From: Streptomyces sp. NBC_01237
Lineage (GTDB): Bacteria > Actinomycetota > Actinomycetes > Streptomycetales > Streptomycetaceae
Length of the DNA stretch: 64,000 nucleotides
Direction: 5' to 3'
Assembly (NCBI RefSeq): GCF_035917275.1
Contig: NZ_CP108509.1
Location: 682,001-746,000, forward strand
The stretch's first letter is position 1, and each line of letters begins with the position of its first letter. Positions 1 to 8,777 of the stretch are shown one piece after another. The notes under the pieces were generated by a model. That model ran no database searches. It saw only the letters and a list, made by a program, of their open reading frames with translations, and had not been told where the DNA came from. Both the position numbers and the translations under genes were made by a program.

Positions 1-463
1 AACGCAGGGCGTGCACGATGTCGGGCCAGGTGGCGAGATGTGCGGCGACGGCGGGATCGGCGCCTTCGAGGAACGCGAGATGCCTCACGGCGTGCGCCAC
101 GACGTGGCCGATCTCCAGGTCCGGTGGGGCCGGATGGCCCGGCCGGGGGGAGCGGGCGATCACGTGCGGCTCGGGGAGCGGGATAGCGGGCCGGTCCGGG
201 TCGGGGTCCGGATGGACGAGGTAGGTCAGAACGATGCCGCCGTCGCGGGTGGCACGCCAGCTGGTCGAGTGCGCCATATGCAGTTCGTCATGTTCGCCCA
301 GGCGTGCGAGGCGCCTTGCGGTCCGGTCGGGGCCAGCACTCCTGCCCAGCGCCGTGATCAGCCGGCGATAGGCGAATCCCTCGGTCGGATCGTGCCGCAG
401 CAGCAGCGCTTCGACGGCGACGGGCGGCGACGGGTCCGGTACTTCGTGCGGGGCGAGCGGCAT
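1..463 (-). CDS. Hypothetical protein, C-terminus beyond the left edge
   Basis: An open frame enters from the left edge. ATG is at complement 461-463 and 154 codons are visible without a stop, so the C-terminus is missing. The protein begins MPLAPHEVPDPSPP and contains DGGIVLTYLVHPDPDPD and a helix-like AHAVRHLAFLEGADP. I see no signal peptide, membrane segment or catalytic motif, and I do not recognise the family. Codon use is typical of the surrounding genes. A Nur-like box lies 58 bp upstream of the ATG, which suggests metal-responsive control, but that is inference. Confidence 0.6.
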   Translation of the reverse strand, partial: MPLAPHEVPDPSPPVAVEALLLRHDPTEGFAYRRLITALGRSAGPDRTARRLARLGEHDELHMAHSTSWRATRDGGIVLTYLVHPDPDPDRPAIPLPEPHVIARSPRPGHPAPPDLEIGHVVAHAVRHLAFLEGADPAVAAHLATWPDIVHALR

Positions 464-520
464 CGTGCGCGACTCCAACGTCGGCGGGGCCCGGAGGGGT
501 GGTTCCCACGGCCGATCTTA

Positions 521-537
521 TTGCAAAAGATATGCAA
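521..537. promoter_or_regulatory. Candidate Nur (nickel uptake regulator) box
   Basis: TTGCAA-AAGAT-ATGCAA fits the Streptomyces Nur box pattern tTGCaa-N5-ttGCAA with one deviation, and a further GTGCAA follows at 540-545. It lies 58 bp upstream of the minus-strand start at 463 and 37 bp beyond the 3' end of the gene at 574-1908, so the edge-truncated gene is the likelier target. Other Fur-family regulators use different boxes. The match is by eye only. Confidence 0.45.
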
Positions 538-573
538 GTGTGCAAATCATCCAGCAAGGGTGCCAGGTGGTTT

Positions 574-1908
574 CTACGTCTGCGGGCGGGAGTCCGCCTC
601 CAGGCCATCGGTCTCCTCCTCCCACCGCCATTCGCTGCTCTCCGCAGTGTCGCGCAGCCGGACGCCGCCGGCTGCCATGGCCTCGCGCACCTCGTCCGCC
701 AAGTCGTAGGCGCCATCCGCACGCAGCTTCGTGCGAAAGGCGAGCAGGGGAACCAGGATCCGGCCGAGGGTGTGCTCCGGCTCGCTCAGACCGCGCCCCG
801 CGGCCCGTGCGAGACGGCGGATCATGCCGTGCAGGACCGTGCGGGCCCACTCCCCGCCCTGGTCCTCCTCCATGTCGGCGCTCCACTCCGCGATCACCGA
901 CTCCAGCTCCACCGCCACCTCTGCCATGGTCGCGGCGTCCCGCGCCTGCTGGGCAGTGTCGAAACGTAACTCGGCTGCCGCGACGGCCTCCTGGAGTGTG
1001 GCCGCGCCGCCCGTGGCTGCCGTTGTGGTGCTGTGCCCGTCGGCAGCAGGGCGACACCGTGGAGATACCGCTCCGGACTCCCTGCCTCCCACCAGGCCAC
1101 GCAACTGCTCCAGGGACAGCGTGCTACCGCCGGGCACCGGGACACTGACTCCCCGCCTCCGGATCGTCATGGCCCCCCGCCCCCACACACGTACCAACGA
1201 CGTGTCGAGATCGACGATGACCGCCGTATGCTCATCGATCCCGAGGACGGCGCTCTCGACCGGCAGTTCGTGCTCCAGGGCAGCGAGGCGGGATTCGCCC
1301 AGGTAGCAGAAGCGGGTGTCGTGCGTGCCGCCCTCGGTATTGTCGTAGTGCGGGATCACCGCGACCGGCAGGCCGAGCGCCCCCAGCAGATCCAGCCCGG
1401 TGAGCCACGCGGGAGGATGCCCGGCCTTGTACACCTCGTAGACGGGCAGCGCCGCGAACCCCACCGTGCACGCAGCCGCGGAGGCCATCACCGTCACGCC
1501 GTACCCACGCCCCACCCGCTCGCGCAGAATCTCGCCGAGACGCAGGGTGCGCCAGCGCCCCAGCGCGTACGACGGGCTGCCGGGTCCGGAGAACACCCAG
1601 TCCGCCCTTCGCACCCGGTCACGCATCCTGTCCGCGTCGCCATCGCCCGACGTGCCGCTCGAAGGCCTATCGGCGAGCGTGTCCGGAGCGACCACCGTCG
1701 TGAAACCCACTGAGCGTCGGAAGTACTCCTGGGCACGGATGGAGATGTCGGCGCGGTTGACCTGGAATCCGTAAGGTGCCTCCAGGATCACCCCATCGGC
1801 GTCACTGCCCAGGTGGGCGACGAGCTCCCGGTGCAACGTGACCATGGTCGGGCTCGTCTCGCCCGAGCCCATCAGTGCCAGAACTCCCCGTCCAGAGTTC
1901 ACGCCCAC
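574..1908 (-). CDS. Peptidase E / type 1 glutamine amidotransferase-like protein with CysS-type C-terminal domain
   Basis: 444 residues. The N-terminal ~270 residues look like the S51 peptidase E / cyanophycinase-like Rossmann fold: ALMGSGETSP at the start, FSGPGSPSYALG near the middle, and MASAAACTVG placing a serine where the family has its nucleophile elbow. The last ~110 residues resemble the small helical C-terminal domain of cysteinyl-tRNA synthetase (pattern YDLADEVREAMAAGGVRLRDT ending EWRWEE). Such a fusion suggests a cytosolic hydrolase with an RNA- or nucleotide-binding tail, but the substrate cannot be read from the sequence. Start GTG at 1908 or GTG at 1902; both follow a G-rich stretch. 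It is separated from the nickel-transporter operon by about 230 bp. Confidence 0.75.
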   Translation of the reverse strand: MGVNSGRGVLALMGSGETSPTMVTLHRELVAHLGSDADGVILEAPYGFQVNRADISIRAQEYFRRSVGFTTVVAPDTLADRPSSGTSGDGDADRMRDRVRRADWVFSGPGSPSYALGRWRTLRLGEILRERVGRGYGVTVMASAAACTVGFAALPVYEVYKAGHPPAWLTGLDLLGALGLPVAVIPHYDNTEGGTHDTRFCYLGESRLAALEHELPVESAVLGIDEHTAVIVDLDTSLVRVWGRGAMTIRRRGVSVPVPGGSTLSLEQLRGLVGGRESGAVSPRCRPAADGHSTTTAATGGAATLQEAVAAAELRFDTAQQARDAATMAEVAVELESVIAEWSADMEEDQGGEWARTVLHGMIRRLARAAGRGLSEPEHTLGRILVPLLAFRTKLRADGAYDLADEVREAMAAGGVRLRDTAESSEWRWEEETDGLEADSRPQT

Positions 1909-1965
1909 CCCGCCGCCTCCGCTCAGGGTGAGCGGACCCCTATCCGTACCCGGGGCCCGTCTGCC

Positions 1966-2109
1966 TCATGCCGCCGCCGATTCCCGGACACTGACATCCA
2001 CGTACGAGCGGGGAGGACGGCTCTCGGCCTCGCTGCGGTTGCGCCTGGACGAACTCCTCCAGTCGATGTGGACGTCCAGGAGCCCGACCGTCTCCTCGGG
2101 GCGTGGCAT
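1966..2109 (-). CDS. Possible 47-residue small protein
   Basis: A short frame in the gap between two minus-strand genes, beginning MPRPEETVGLLDVHIDW and ending SYVDVSVRESAAA before a TGA. It may equally be a degraded C-terminus of a larger gene. The ribosome-binding site is weak (GTGGGGTG just before ATG). No family recognised. Confidence 0.22.
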   Translation of the reverse strand: MPRPEETVGLLDVHIDWRSSSRRNRSEAESRPPRSYVDVSVRESAAA

Positions 2110-2137
2110 CACCCCACTGCTCGGACCCCCGCCGGAG

Positions 2138-3790
2138 CTATCCGTTTCCCGTCGCCGCCCGCAGGGTCAGGCCGAGGCCCACGGTGATGACGAGGAGCGA
2201 GGTGATGACGGGGCCGGTCCGCGCCAGCTTCCTGAGCAGGGGGTTGTGACGGAGAGTCCGGGCCCGGCCATGATTCTCGATCCGTTCGCGCAGGCGGACG
2301 AGGAGAAGTCCGGCGAGGGTGAGGGTCGCGGCCATGCCGAGTCCATAGCCGATGACGAGGAGGATGCCGAAGGCAGTACGCCCCAGGGCGACGGCACCGA
2401 GGAGGACGACGAGGGCGGAGGGGCTGGGGACGAGACCGCCGGCGATGCCCATGCCGATGAGGCCGGACCTGCTCGCACGCCGGGCAGTTCGAGGAACCGT
2501 TGGCGTGCCTGACGGGTGGTGCTCGTGGTCCGGCGGGGCGAGGGTCGCGACCGTGGGGTTCACCTGCAGTTCCCCGGCCGGCGCGCTGTCGGGCACGGGG
2601 ACCAGTGCGGCAGGCCGGTGACGATGCGGACGTTCGGGTCCGTGCGTGTGAGTGTGGTCATGACGGTGGCCGACGTCGCTGTGGCTGTGGCTGTGGTTCG
2701 GTCCGTGGTGATGGTGGTTGTGTTGTGGCCTGCCCCTGACGGCGCCTACGAGGAGCCAGAAGCCGATGCCGATGACGAGAAGCCCGCTGGCGGCGCTGAG
2801 CCACATCAGGACGGTTTCACCGGCCAGATGGGTGGAGATTGGAAGGGCGAGTCCCAGGACGAGGACGCCGGCGGTGTGCGTGAGGGTGACGGTGGCACCG
2901 ACGGTGAGGGCGTCCTGCTTGGTGCCGCGGCGGCCCGCGAGGTACGCGGCCATGATGGTCTTGCCGTGTCCGGGCATCGCCGCGTGGGACGCCCCGAGGA
3001 CGAGGGCCAGGAACAGAGCCAGCAGTCCCACGGGCAGGGTGATCTCGCGGGCCCCGACGAGCGAGTCGAAGACCCCGGTGACCTTCGTGAGCACCCCGCC
3101 GATGACGCCCGCACCGGGGAAGTCCACCACCGTCGGCGCGGCGGCCGTACCCTGCCCGGGCTCGCTGCGCAGTGCCGCTGTGCGCTGGTGGATCGGGGAG
3201 GCGAGGGGATCCTGCGGGTACTGGCGCAGCTCGCGGGTGGCGGAGGTGGCAGGCACATCGCTATGGGTGATCCTGACGCCCCGCCCGGTGGCGGTCATCT
3301 CGCGCCAGCCAATGCGCGCGGTGTCGTAGTCCGTTTCCGCTCGGATGCCGACGCGCTCGGTGAGATCGGCCGGGGCGGTCAGACCGCAGGTGAGGCGGCT
3401 GGTCTTCAGGCCGGCTTCGCCGTTCTCGTACACCAGGGTGGCCGATGACGGTTTCCAGTCCGCTCGAGTACCGGCCACGCTCAGGTGGAGCTGCCCGCTC
3501 AGGCCGGAACAGGCTCGCGCGGCGTAGGCGCGCGACTCGCTGTCGCTGACGCTGTCATCGTGGTCGGTGTCGATGACGGGGCGTTCCTGGAGGGTTGAGA
3601 TCTCTGCGCGATCGACCACGACCCGGGCGTCGATCCGGTCGGGCCGAAGGAGGAGGCCCGTGTGGTAATTGACGCTGAAGTTGCCCAGGGGGTGGGCGGT
3701 AGCCGCAGAGGCTGACGCCACGCTCGCGACGGCGGCCAGGGTGGCGGCGGCCAGGGTGGTGAGGGCTCGACGCAGGGTGTTGTGGTTCAT
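2138..3790 (-). CDS. NicO-family nickel/cobalt transporter with extracytoplasmic N-terminal domain
   Basis: 550 residues. A Sec signal peptide (about residues 1-32, ending ASAATAHP) leads into an extracytoplasmic domain of roughly 210 residues, then a polytopic domain with the NicO/HupE-type motif GASHAAMPGHGKTIMAAYL. A histidine-rich loop (HNHHHHG, HSHSH, HRHDHTHTH) sits between the membrane segments and is a plausible Ni/Co-binding buffer. NicO proteins export or import nickel/cobalt ions; direction cannot be decided here. The ATG overlaps the stop of the upstream TPR gene (ATGA at 3787-3790), so the two are probably translationally coupled, and both lie downstream of the DUF4331 gene. Confidence 0.85.
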   Translation of the reverse strand: MNHNTLRRALTTLAAATLAAVASVASASAATAHPLGNFSVNYHTGLLLRPDRIDARVVVDRAEISTLQERPVIDTDHDDSVSDSESRAYAARACSGLSGQLHLSVAGTRADWKPSSATLVYENGEAGLKTSRLTCGLTAPADLTERVGIRAETDYDTARIGWREMTATGRGVRITHSDVPATSATRELRQYPQDPLASPIHQRTAALRSEPGQGTAAAPTVVDFPGAGVIGGVLTKVTGVFDSLVGAREITLPVGLLALFLALVLGASHAAMPGHGKTIMAAYLAGRRGTKQDALTVGATVTLTHTAGVLVLGLALPISTHLAGETVLMWLSAASGLLVIGIGFWLLVGAVRGRPQHNHHHHGPNHSHSHSDVGHRHDHTHTHGPERPHRHRPAALVPVPDSAPAGELQVNPTVATLAPPDHEHHPSGTPTVPRTARRASRSGLIGMGIAGGLVPSPSALVVLLGAVALGRTAFGILLVIGYGLGMAATLTLAGLLLVRLRERIENHGRARTLRHNPLLRKLARTGPVITSLLVITVGLGLTLRAATGNG

Positions 3791-5139
3791 GGTGTGGTGT
3801 CGATTCGCTGGAGCAGGGCACGGGCGGCGTCGGCCTGCAGGGGCTGGAAGCCTGGCTCACGTAGCACTTCGGTCAGGTCGCGGCGGGCAGCTTCTGGATC
3901 ACCCAACGCGTGGTGGACGACGGCGCGGTGGTACTGAAAGAGAGTGCTGCGGGTGCCCAGGGCGAGGGCTTCCTCGGCCTGGACGAGCGCTTCGGCGTCC
4001 CGGCCGGTTCGGTGCAGGGCCCAGGCGTAGGCGTCGTGGACGGCGACGAAGGGGCGGGTGCGCAGGGTTTTTTCGGCCATCGTGACGGCGCGTCGCGGGT
4101 TGCCGTGATCGGCTTCGAAGAGGATCGCGTCCGTGTCCGCCGGATCGCCGGCGGCTTCCCGGATGCGGTCCTGGGCGCGCAGGAGGGCGTACTGGTCTTC
4201 AGCCCGGTCGCGGTGGCCCAGGGACTGCTCAAGTTCGCCCAGGCCCAACAGGTAGTGCGGCAGGGGGGCGATCGCGATGGCCGCCCGGTAGTCGGCGACG
4301 GCCCTGGTGGTGTCGCCCAGTGCCAGTTGGGCGCGGGCCCGGGTCTCCAGGAGCGCCGAATCCGCCGGGGCTGCCCTGAGCGCAGTCTGCGTCCTGGCCA
4401 GTGCTGCCCGGGGGTTGGCGTCCTGGAGGTCCAGAGTTGCCAGGACGTTGTGGGCGAACGCCGTGTCGGCCGGGGTGGCCGCCGCCGCCAGGGATCGCCG
4501 CATGAGGGCACGGGCCCGGTCGTTGTCCCCCTTCAGCTCGAAGGCGTAGGAGGCACGGGCGAGGGAGGAGGCGTCCGGGCGCAGGTCCGTCATCTTCTGT
4601 ACGGCCTCGTCGGCTTCGTCGTAGCGGCCCAGCTGGGTGTAGGCGTCGGCGAGGACTCCGTAGGCGGAGGAGCTGTAGGGGCCGCTGGTGGTGGCCCTGC
4701 GGGCCCAGCGCAGCGCGGTGGGGAAGTCGTGACGGGCCGCGGACAGGGCGCCCATGGCGACCTCCGCGTCCGTGTTGTCCGTGCTCTGTACGGTGAGTGA
4801 AGTCCCCAGCGCCTTCTCGGCCCGGGCGTAGGTGGCCGGGTCGGCGGTGGTGCGCGCCTGCTGGACATAGGCCATTCCCAGGGCGGCCCAACCGCCCGGG
4901 TCCCTCGGCAGCCGGGCCACCCGAGCCTGGAGCGCTTCGATTGACCCGCGTGGCGGACCCGCTGGTTGCCCCTGGCCCGCCGGGCGGGAAACGGTGGTCT
5001 CGTCGGGTGTCAGCATGACCGCGCCGGCGGCGAACATCGCCGCACCCAGGGCCAGGGTGACCGCGATGTTCCGCAACCGCCGGCCGCCTCGTGACGATGA
5101 TGGCGGCGTGTCCGTCGGTGCGGTGTGGTCGGGGTACAC
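3787..5139 (-). CDS. Membrane-anchored tetratricopeptide-repeat protein
   Basis: 450 residues from a GTG at 5137-5139 preceded by a clear ribosome-binding site (GGGGAGGA at 5145-5152); the frame is open further upstream but has no comparable site. After a Pro/Ser-rich N-terminus there is one membrane segment (about residues 24-43, IAVTLALGAAMFAAGAVML), then many TPR-like helical pairs to the end. TPR arrays mediate protein-protein contacts; here the array probably faces outward. Overlap with the NicO gene by ATGA and its place after DUF4331 suggest the three products work together, possibly as a surface metal-handling assembly (inference). Confidence 0.8.
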   Translation of the reverse strand: MYPDHTAPTDTPPSSSRGGRRLRNIAVTLALGAAMFAAGAVMLTPDETTVSRPAGQGQPAGPPRGSIEALQARVARLPRDPGGWAALGMAYVQQARTTADPATYARAEKALGTSLTVQSTDNTDAEVAMGALSAARHDFPTALRWARRATTSGPYSSSAYGVLADAYTQLGRYDEADEAVQKMTDLRPDASSLARASYAFELKGDNDRARALMRRSLAAAATPADTAFAHNVLATLDLQDANPRAALARTQTALRAAPADSALLETRARAQLALGDTTRAVADYRAAIAIAPLPHYLLGLGELEQSLGHRDRAEDQYALLRAQDRIREAAGDPADTDAILFEADHGNPRRAVTMAEKTLRTRPFVAVHDAYAWALHRTGRDAEALVQAEEALALGTRSTLFQYHRAVVHHALGDPEAARRDLTEVLREPGFQPLQADAARALLQRIDTTP

Positions 5140-5239
5140 GAAAGGTCCTCCCCATAGTTCAACGGTGCCGGTGCCCGGGCCGGGCTGCACGCTCCGGTCC
5201 GGGCACCGCGGTCGCGGTCCGTGTCCTACTGCGGCCGGT

Positions 5240-6841
5240 TCAGCTGTCGTCGCCGCGACGCCGAAGGCGGAAGCCGCCAATGCCGAGAAGGAGCGCGCCT
5301 CCTCCGGCCAGCACTGCGGCTTGGGTCGTCTTCATGACGGGGCTCGCCGCGGTGTTCTCCATCGAGGACTGCTCGACGTTGCGGCCGGCCGCGCCGGGGC
5401 CGCGGTTCACGTTCTTGGTGTGCGGCACCGCGACGTAGGGGAACGAGGTGGCGAACGGGACCTCGTTCGTGTCGACCTTGTCGCCGTCCGCGAGCGCGGG
5501 GACGAGAACGCCGGTCTGGGCGGCGCCCTCGACGGCCTGGAGGGAGATGTCGATGACGTCGTCGGCGAGGCGGCGCCCGTTCGGGAAGCCGGCCAGGTCG
5601 CCCGCGAGGACACCGAGGCGCTGGGGCTTGGCGGTGGGCGGCACCGCCATGTTCAGGCGCAGTTCCTCCGCCGGGACGATCTTCCGGAGCGCCGCGTCCT
5701 TGTTGAGGCGGTGGGCGTTCAGGTCGGCCTTGATCGGGCCGCAGACCTTGCAGATGCCCGTCAGGTAGATTTCGGCGAGATCGTTGCGGGGCGTCTTGGG
5801 GGCCGGGATGCCGTAGACCTGCTGGATGAGCTTGGGCAGGATCGGGTCGTACACCTTGTCGACGACCGGCTGGACGGTGCGGTCCTGGCTGGGGTTAAGG
5901 GTGTTGAAGGCGTCCTTGAACTTCAGAGGGACGACGACTTCGTTGACCAGGGGGTTCCCTAGGCGGGAAACCTGCTTCCACGGATTCTTGGCGCTCTTTT
6001 CGCGGGAGTCGTTGACCGTGACGCCCGCACGGTCAGTGGTCGACCACACGCCGATGACCGGGTTGCGGGACGTGTTGCCCCTGAGGGCGAGCTGCCTCTT
6101 GGGGACCTGGATGGCGATGGTGTTGACGTTGTAGCCGGCCAGGGTGTCCTGCCCTCGCTCGCTCAGGTCGCCGCCGTAGAGGAGGTCGAAGACGCGCAGG
6201 TCGGCGAAGAACGGGTCCTCGGCCTGGCCCGAGTACGTCTTGCCGCCGCCCGGCAGACCGAAGGTCGCCTGCCTGCGGAGTGCCGCGTAGTCGGGCATCG
6301 ATGCCTTGCCGGTGCGGGACGGGGCGGCCGGTACGCCCGACAGGACGGTCCGGCTCTTTCCTCCGGTGGTCACGACCAGGTCGTAGACCTGGCGGAAGTT
6401 CAGGTCCGGGTCGGTCAGCGAGGTGACCTGGCCGGTGTTGTAGAGGAACTGATTCGCGTCATCGCGGTAGCTGTTGCGGAAGCGCCAGCTGTAAGTGATG
6501 TCGGCGACGCCGTCACCGGTGTTGTCGACCTTGATGTTGTAGCGCAGGTCGTCACCGAACGCGTAGAAGTTCGGACCGCCGTTGGGCTCCTCCATCGGGA
6601 TCCAGTTCGCCACCATCGTGACGGTGTCGGCCTTGTCGGGGCTGGTGAACGCGTACACGTCGGTGTTGTCCGCCCGTGGGTCACCGGCGATCAGGGGCGC
6701 CTCACGGTGGCTGGAGGCCGCGCTGAGGCCAGGGGCGAGCGCCATCGCTCCGAGTCCCGCGGCCAGAGTGGTGGCACCGAGCACGAGCAGGGACTGATCC
6801 AGGACGCTTCGCGAGCGGGGCCTGAACGGGGAAACCTTCAC
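5240..6841 (-). CDS. DUF4331 family secreted protein
   Basis: 533 residues from GTG at 6839-6841, chosen because AGAAGGA lies just upstream. The protein starts VKVSPFRPRSRS, has a hydrophobic segment (about residues 15-42), then the DUF4331 signature SSHREAPLIAGDPRADNTD, followed by YAFTSPDKADTVTMVANWIP. A C-terminal hydrophobic segment and RLRRRGDDS tail look like a membrane anchor. Function of DUF4331 is not established. The order DUF4331 - TPR - NicO on one strand argues for an operon; the intergenic distance to the TPR start is about 100 bp. Confidence 0.85.
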   Translation of the reverse strand: MKVSPFRPRSRSVLDQSLLVLGATTLAAGLGAMALAPGLSAASSHREAPLIAGDPRADNTDVYAFTSPDKADTVTMVANWIPMEEPNGGPNFYAFGDDLRYNIKVDNTGDGVADITYSWRFRNSYRDDANQFLYNTGQVTSLTDPDLNFRQVYDLVVTTGGKSRTVLSGVPAAPSRTGKASMPDYAALRRQATFGLPGGGKTYSGQAEDPFFADLRVFDLLYGGDLSERGQDTLAGYNVNTIAIQVPKRQLALRGNTSRNPVIGVWSTTDRAGVTVNDSREKSAKNPWKQVSRLGNPLVNEVVVPLKFKDAFNTLNPSQDRTVQPVVDKVYDPILPKLIQQVYGIPAPKTPRNDLAEIYLTGICKVCGPIKADLNAHRLNKDAALRKIVPAEELRLNMAVPPTAKPQRLGVLAGDLAGFPNGRRLADDVIDISLQAVEGAAQTGVLVPALADGDKVDTNEVPFATSFPYVAVPHTKNVNRGPGAAGRNVEQSSMENTAASPVMKTTQAAVLAGGGALLLGIGGFRLRRRGDDS

Positions 6842-6866
6842 GGCATTCCTTCTGTCTACTGACACC

Positions 6867-6904
6867 CCTCCCTTCCGCATGCGTGAAGGCATGCGGAAGG
6901 GAGG
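6867..6904. promoter_or_regulatory. Perfect 16-bp inverted repeat in the DUF4331 leader
   Basis: Arms 6867-6882 and 6889-6904 pair perfectly around the loop GTGAAG (arm core CTCCCTTCCGCATGC). It lies 25-63 nt upstream of the GTG start, outside the ribosome-binding site and without a U-run, so it could be an RNA stability/attenuation hairpin or an operator. Confidence 0.6.
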
Positions 6905-7591
6905 AGTGGGCTGATGGGGGATGACGTTCGGTACCGCGGCGGAGGATCGCGCACCGAGCGGGCTCACAGCGAAACGGGCGACGGGGCGGCTTGAAGCACG
7001 GGCCCGTCTTCACCCAAAGACTGCGCAGCCGTAGAAAAGCACGCCGAAACCCCGCTCGTGCACATCCCCGACCGGTTCCTCCGGTCGGCCTCGCGGTCCA
7101 TGAAGGATGAATGGGCCGGTGGGACGGCAGAGCGGCGCGGTGAACACCGCGTGGAAATTCACGACGACACGGACGCCGACCGTTGAGCCGAAGGGGTCAC
7201 GCTTCCCTTATTGCAAGGGTCTCGCAATAAGGGAAGCCGTGAGAATTCACCCTTCCGGAGCAGCAGGCTCAATTGGGCATGCCGGGCGTGCGTGTCGGGT
7301 GTCCGTTCCGCACTGCCGGAAGTTGGTGGAGCACAAATCCGCCGCGAGGAACGGGAGAGTTCGAGGAGCCTCTTCCCTTGGCGCTCGCCCCGGATGCCGG
7401 ATTCATCTACCCGCACAGACCCTTTCCTTGCGGTTCGTGATTCCGTGGCGTGACGTTCCTGGACGCAACTCATTCATGCGTTCACTGGGCCGAATCCAGT
7501 CGCGAGCCCGCTCGCGACTCTGGGGCATCCCGATCTGCGTCGAGCATCGTGTGCGCAGGTAGGGCTGGCCTTGCTGTTTCCGTTGCCCTGA
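6905..7591. other. Long intergenic stretch upstream of DUF4331
   Basis: No convincing gene. Frames here lack ribosome-binding sites and recognisable protein. It contains the inverted repeat/Nur-like site at 7201-7237 and a small GACCGG-loop-CCGGTC hairpin near 7069-7086. Confidence 0.5.
7201..7237. promoter_or_regulatory. Inverted repeat containing a candidate Nur box
   Basis: Arms 7201-7214 and 7224-7237 (GCTTCCCTTATTGC and its complement) pair perfectly over a 9-nt loop. Inside it TTGCAA-GGGTC-TCGCAA (7211-7227) fits the Nur box pattern with one deviation. It is about 370 bp upstream of the DUF4331 start, so it would act on a distal promoter or on something read rightward. Confidence 0.5.
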
Positions 7592-7798
7592 CCGCTCCGG
7601 TGCAACTCCGGCACCTTCGTCCCCACCGGCAGCCTCGGCGTCAACGCCGGACCGAACGCCGGATTCGACATCTGCATCTCCCGTCGGCCTGGCACTTCCA
7701 CGCCGCCAACATCCTTGTCGGCCGGGCACAGCACATCGGCTCCCCTTTCCAGGAACTGCCAAGTCACCGACGTTGCCCTGCCCCTCAACCGGAGCTGA
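7592..7798 (+). pseudogene. DUF4394 C-terminal remnant
   Basis: One frame (from 7601) gives SGTFVPTGSLGVNAGPNAGF followed by DI, resembling the DUF4394 beta-propeller repeat. The next frame gives ILVGRAQHIGSPFQ, and a third gives QVTDVALPLNRS then TGA at 7796-7798, which looks like the family's C-terminus. At least two frameshifts and no start codon, so it is a degraded 3' end. Confidence 0.5.
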
Positions 7799-8036
7799 AT
7801 GGAATAGGGGCGACGCATCGGCTAAGGCCGAGCCCACGTGAGCTCCGAAGCAGAAGAGCTTCGGGAACTTGGCTTCAGGCGGAAACGTGGCGGGAGATCG
7901 AGTACTGCCAGGTTCAACTATGGCTCCAGAAGGATGATTGCGGTGCTGAGCAGGGAGTGGCGGCCTGGTGGTTGATGCTGGGGCTGTAAGAATTCGTGCT
8001 GTCCACTACCTGCTACGCCTTCAAGAGGGAGCACTG

Positions 8037-8288
8037 ATGCTTCGTCGTATCGCGTTCACCCTGGCTACCGTCGCCGCTGCCGGCTTCGTCGCCACCGCCC
8101 CCGCCGTCGCCAACGACGGGGAGGGCGGCAAGGTCGAAGCCGGATACCAGCACGTCGAGGGCCACCGCGCCAGCGCCGAATACCTGAACCTCGGCGGCCC
8201 GTACGGCATCACGTACGCCAACGAGAACAGGGAGCACTTCGAGGCCGAGCGCGGCTACTTCGCCGCCGAGTACCTGCACGGCCGCTAG
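8037..8288 (+). CDS. Small secreted protein
   Basis: 83 residues. ATG at 8037 has AGAGGGA 7 nt upstream. A Sec signal peptide MLRRIAFTLATVAAAGFVAT ends near APAVAND; the mature part (about 57 residues) is Glu/His/Tyr-rich with imperfect repeats ASAEYLNLG / FAAEYLHGR. No cysteines, no recognised family. The stop codon TAG (8286-8288) is part of the CTAG target duplication of the IS1380-family element, so the coding sequence ends exactly where the mobile DNA begins and appears intact. Confidence 0.7.
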   Translation: MLRRIAFTLATVAAAGFVATAPAVANDGEGGKVEAGYQHVEGHRASAEYLNLGGPYGITYANENREHFEAERGYFAAEYLHGR

Positions 8289-8408
8289 CCTCGCCGTTTC
8301 ATTTGGCGTGCGACCAGTTGCTGGCCGTGAACGCGAAAGTGCCTTCCGAGCTAGGACGATGAACCTTGTCGAGGGGTTCTGTCGGTCCAGGTGGAAGGCA
8401 CTTTCTGC

Positions 8409-8544
8409 GTGCAGGGTATCGGTTCGCATCCCAGGCTTCATGTCTCTGCTGACGGTGCGGGGGTGGTCGGTCATGCCGGGGCACAGCTACTGGCTGATCT
8501 CGCCGATGCCACTGGACTGACCAGCTCGTACTCCACCGCGTTGA
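8409..8544 (+). pseudogene. IS1380-family transposase, 5' part
   Basis: Start GTG at 8409 (or 8391). The fragment reads VQGIGSHPRLHVSADGAGVV to ATGLTSSYSTAL and is cut at the GTTGA duplication (8540-8544). It continues in frame at 16747. The 136 nt here plus 1268 nt there are divisible by three, so the original gene was intact when the Tn3-family element landed. Confidence 0.85.
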
Positions 8545-8586
8545 GGCCCCGGTGTCCTATCCCTGACCCACGGTGCAAAGTAGCCG
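8545..8586 (+). repeat. Left terminal inverted repeat of the Tn3-family transposon
   Basis: 42 bp pairing with 16700-16741; mismatches only at positions 10 (G versus C) and 18 (C versus T). It abuts the stop codon of the HNH remnant. Confidence 0.93.
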
Positions 8587-8775
8587 CTACAGCTCGAATG
8601 TCATCTGACCTGCGGCTTCGAGCGCAGTCCGACGGATTTCAGCTCGGGTGCGTGCGTGGTGGTCCCGGTCGTAGTGCAGGTGGCAGCCCTGGCACATGGC
8701 GCGGAGGTTGCCCGGGTCGCAGTTCTCCGGCGTGTGGTCGAGGTGTGCCGTGGTCAGGACGACGGTCGGGGTCCA
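8587..8775 (-). pseudogene. HNH endonuclease C-terminal remnant
   Basis: Reads VLTTAHLDHTPENCDPGNL, then MCQGCHLHYDRDHH, ending MTFEL. The conserved HLDH, N and CxxCH-type residues are those of an HNH metal-finger nuclease. The N-terminal part is missing: at 8776 the sequence passes into a short repeat shared with 9118-9152. The stop touches the transposon end. Confidence 0.6.
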
Positions 8776-8777
8776 GC

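Noticed and set aside
7403..7837. A 144-residue minus-strand gene
   Set aside because: Lies antisense to the DUF4394 remnant and has no plausible protein features.
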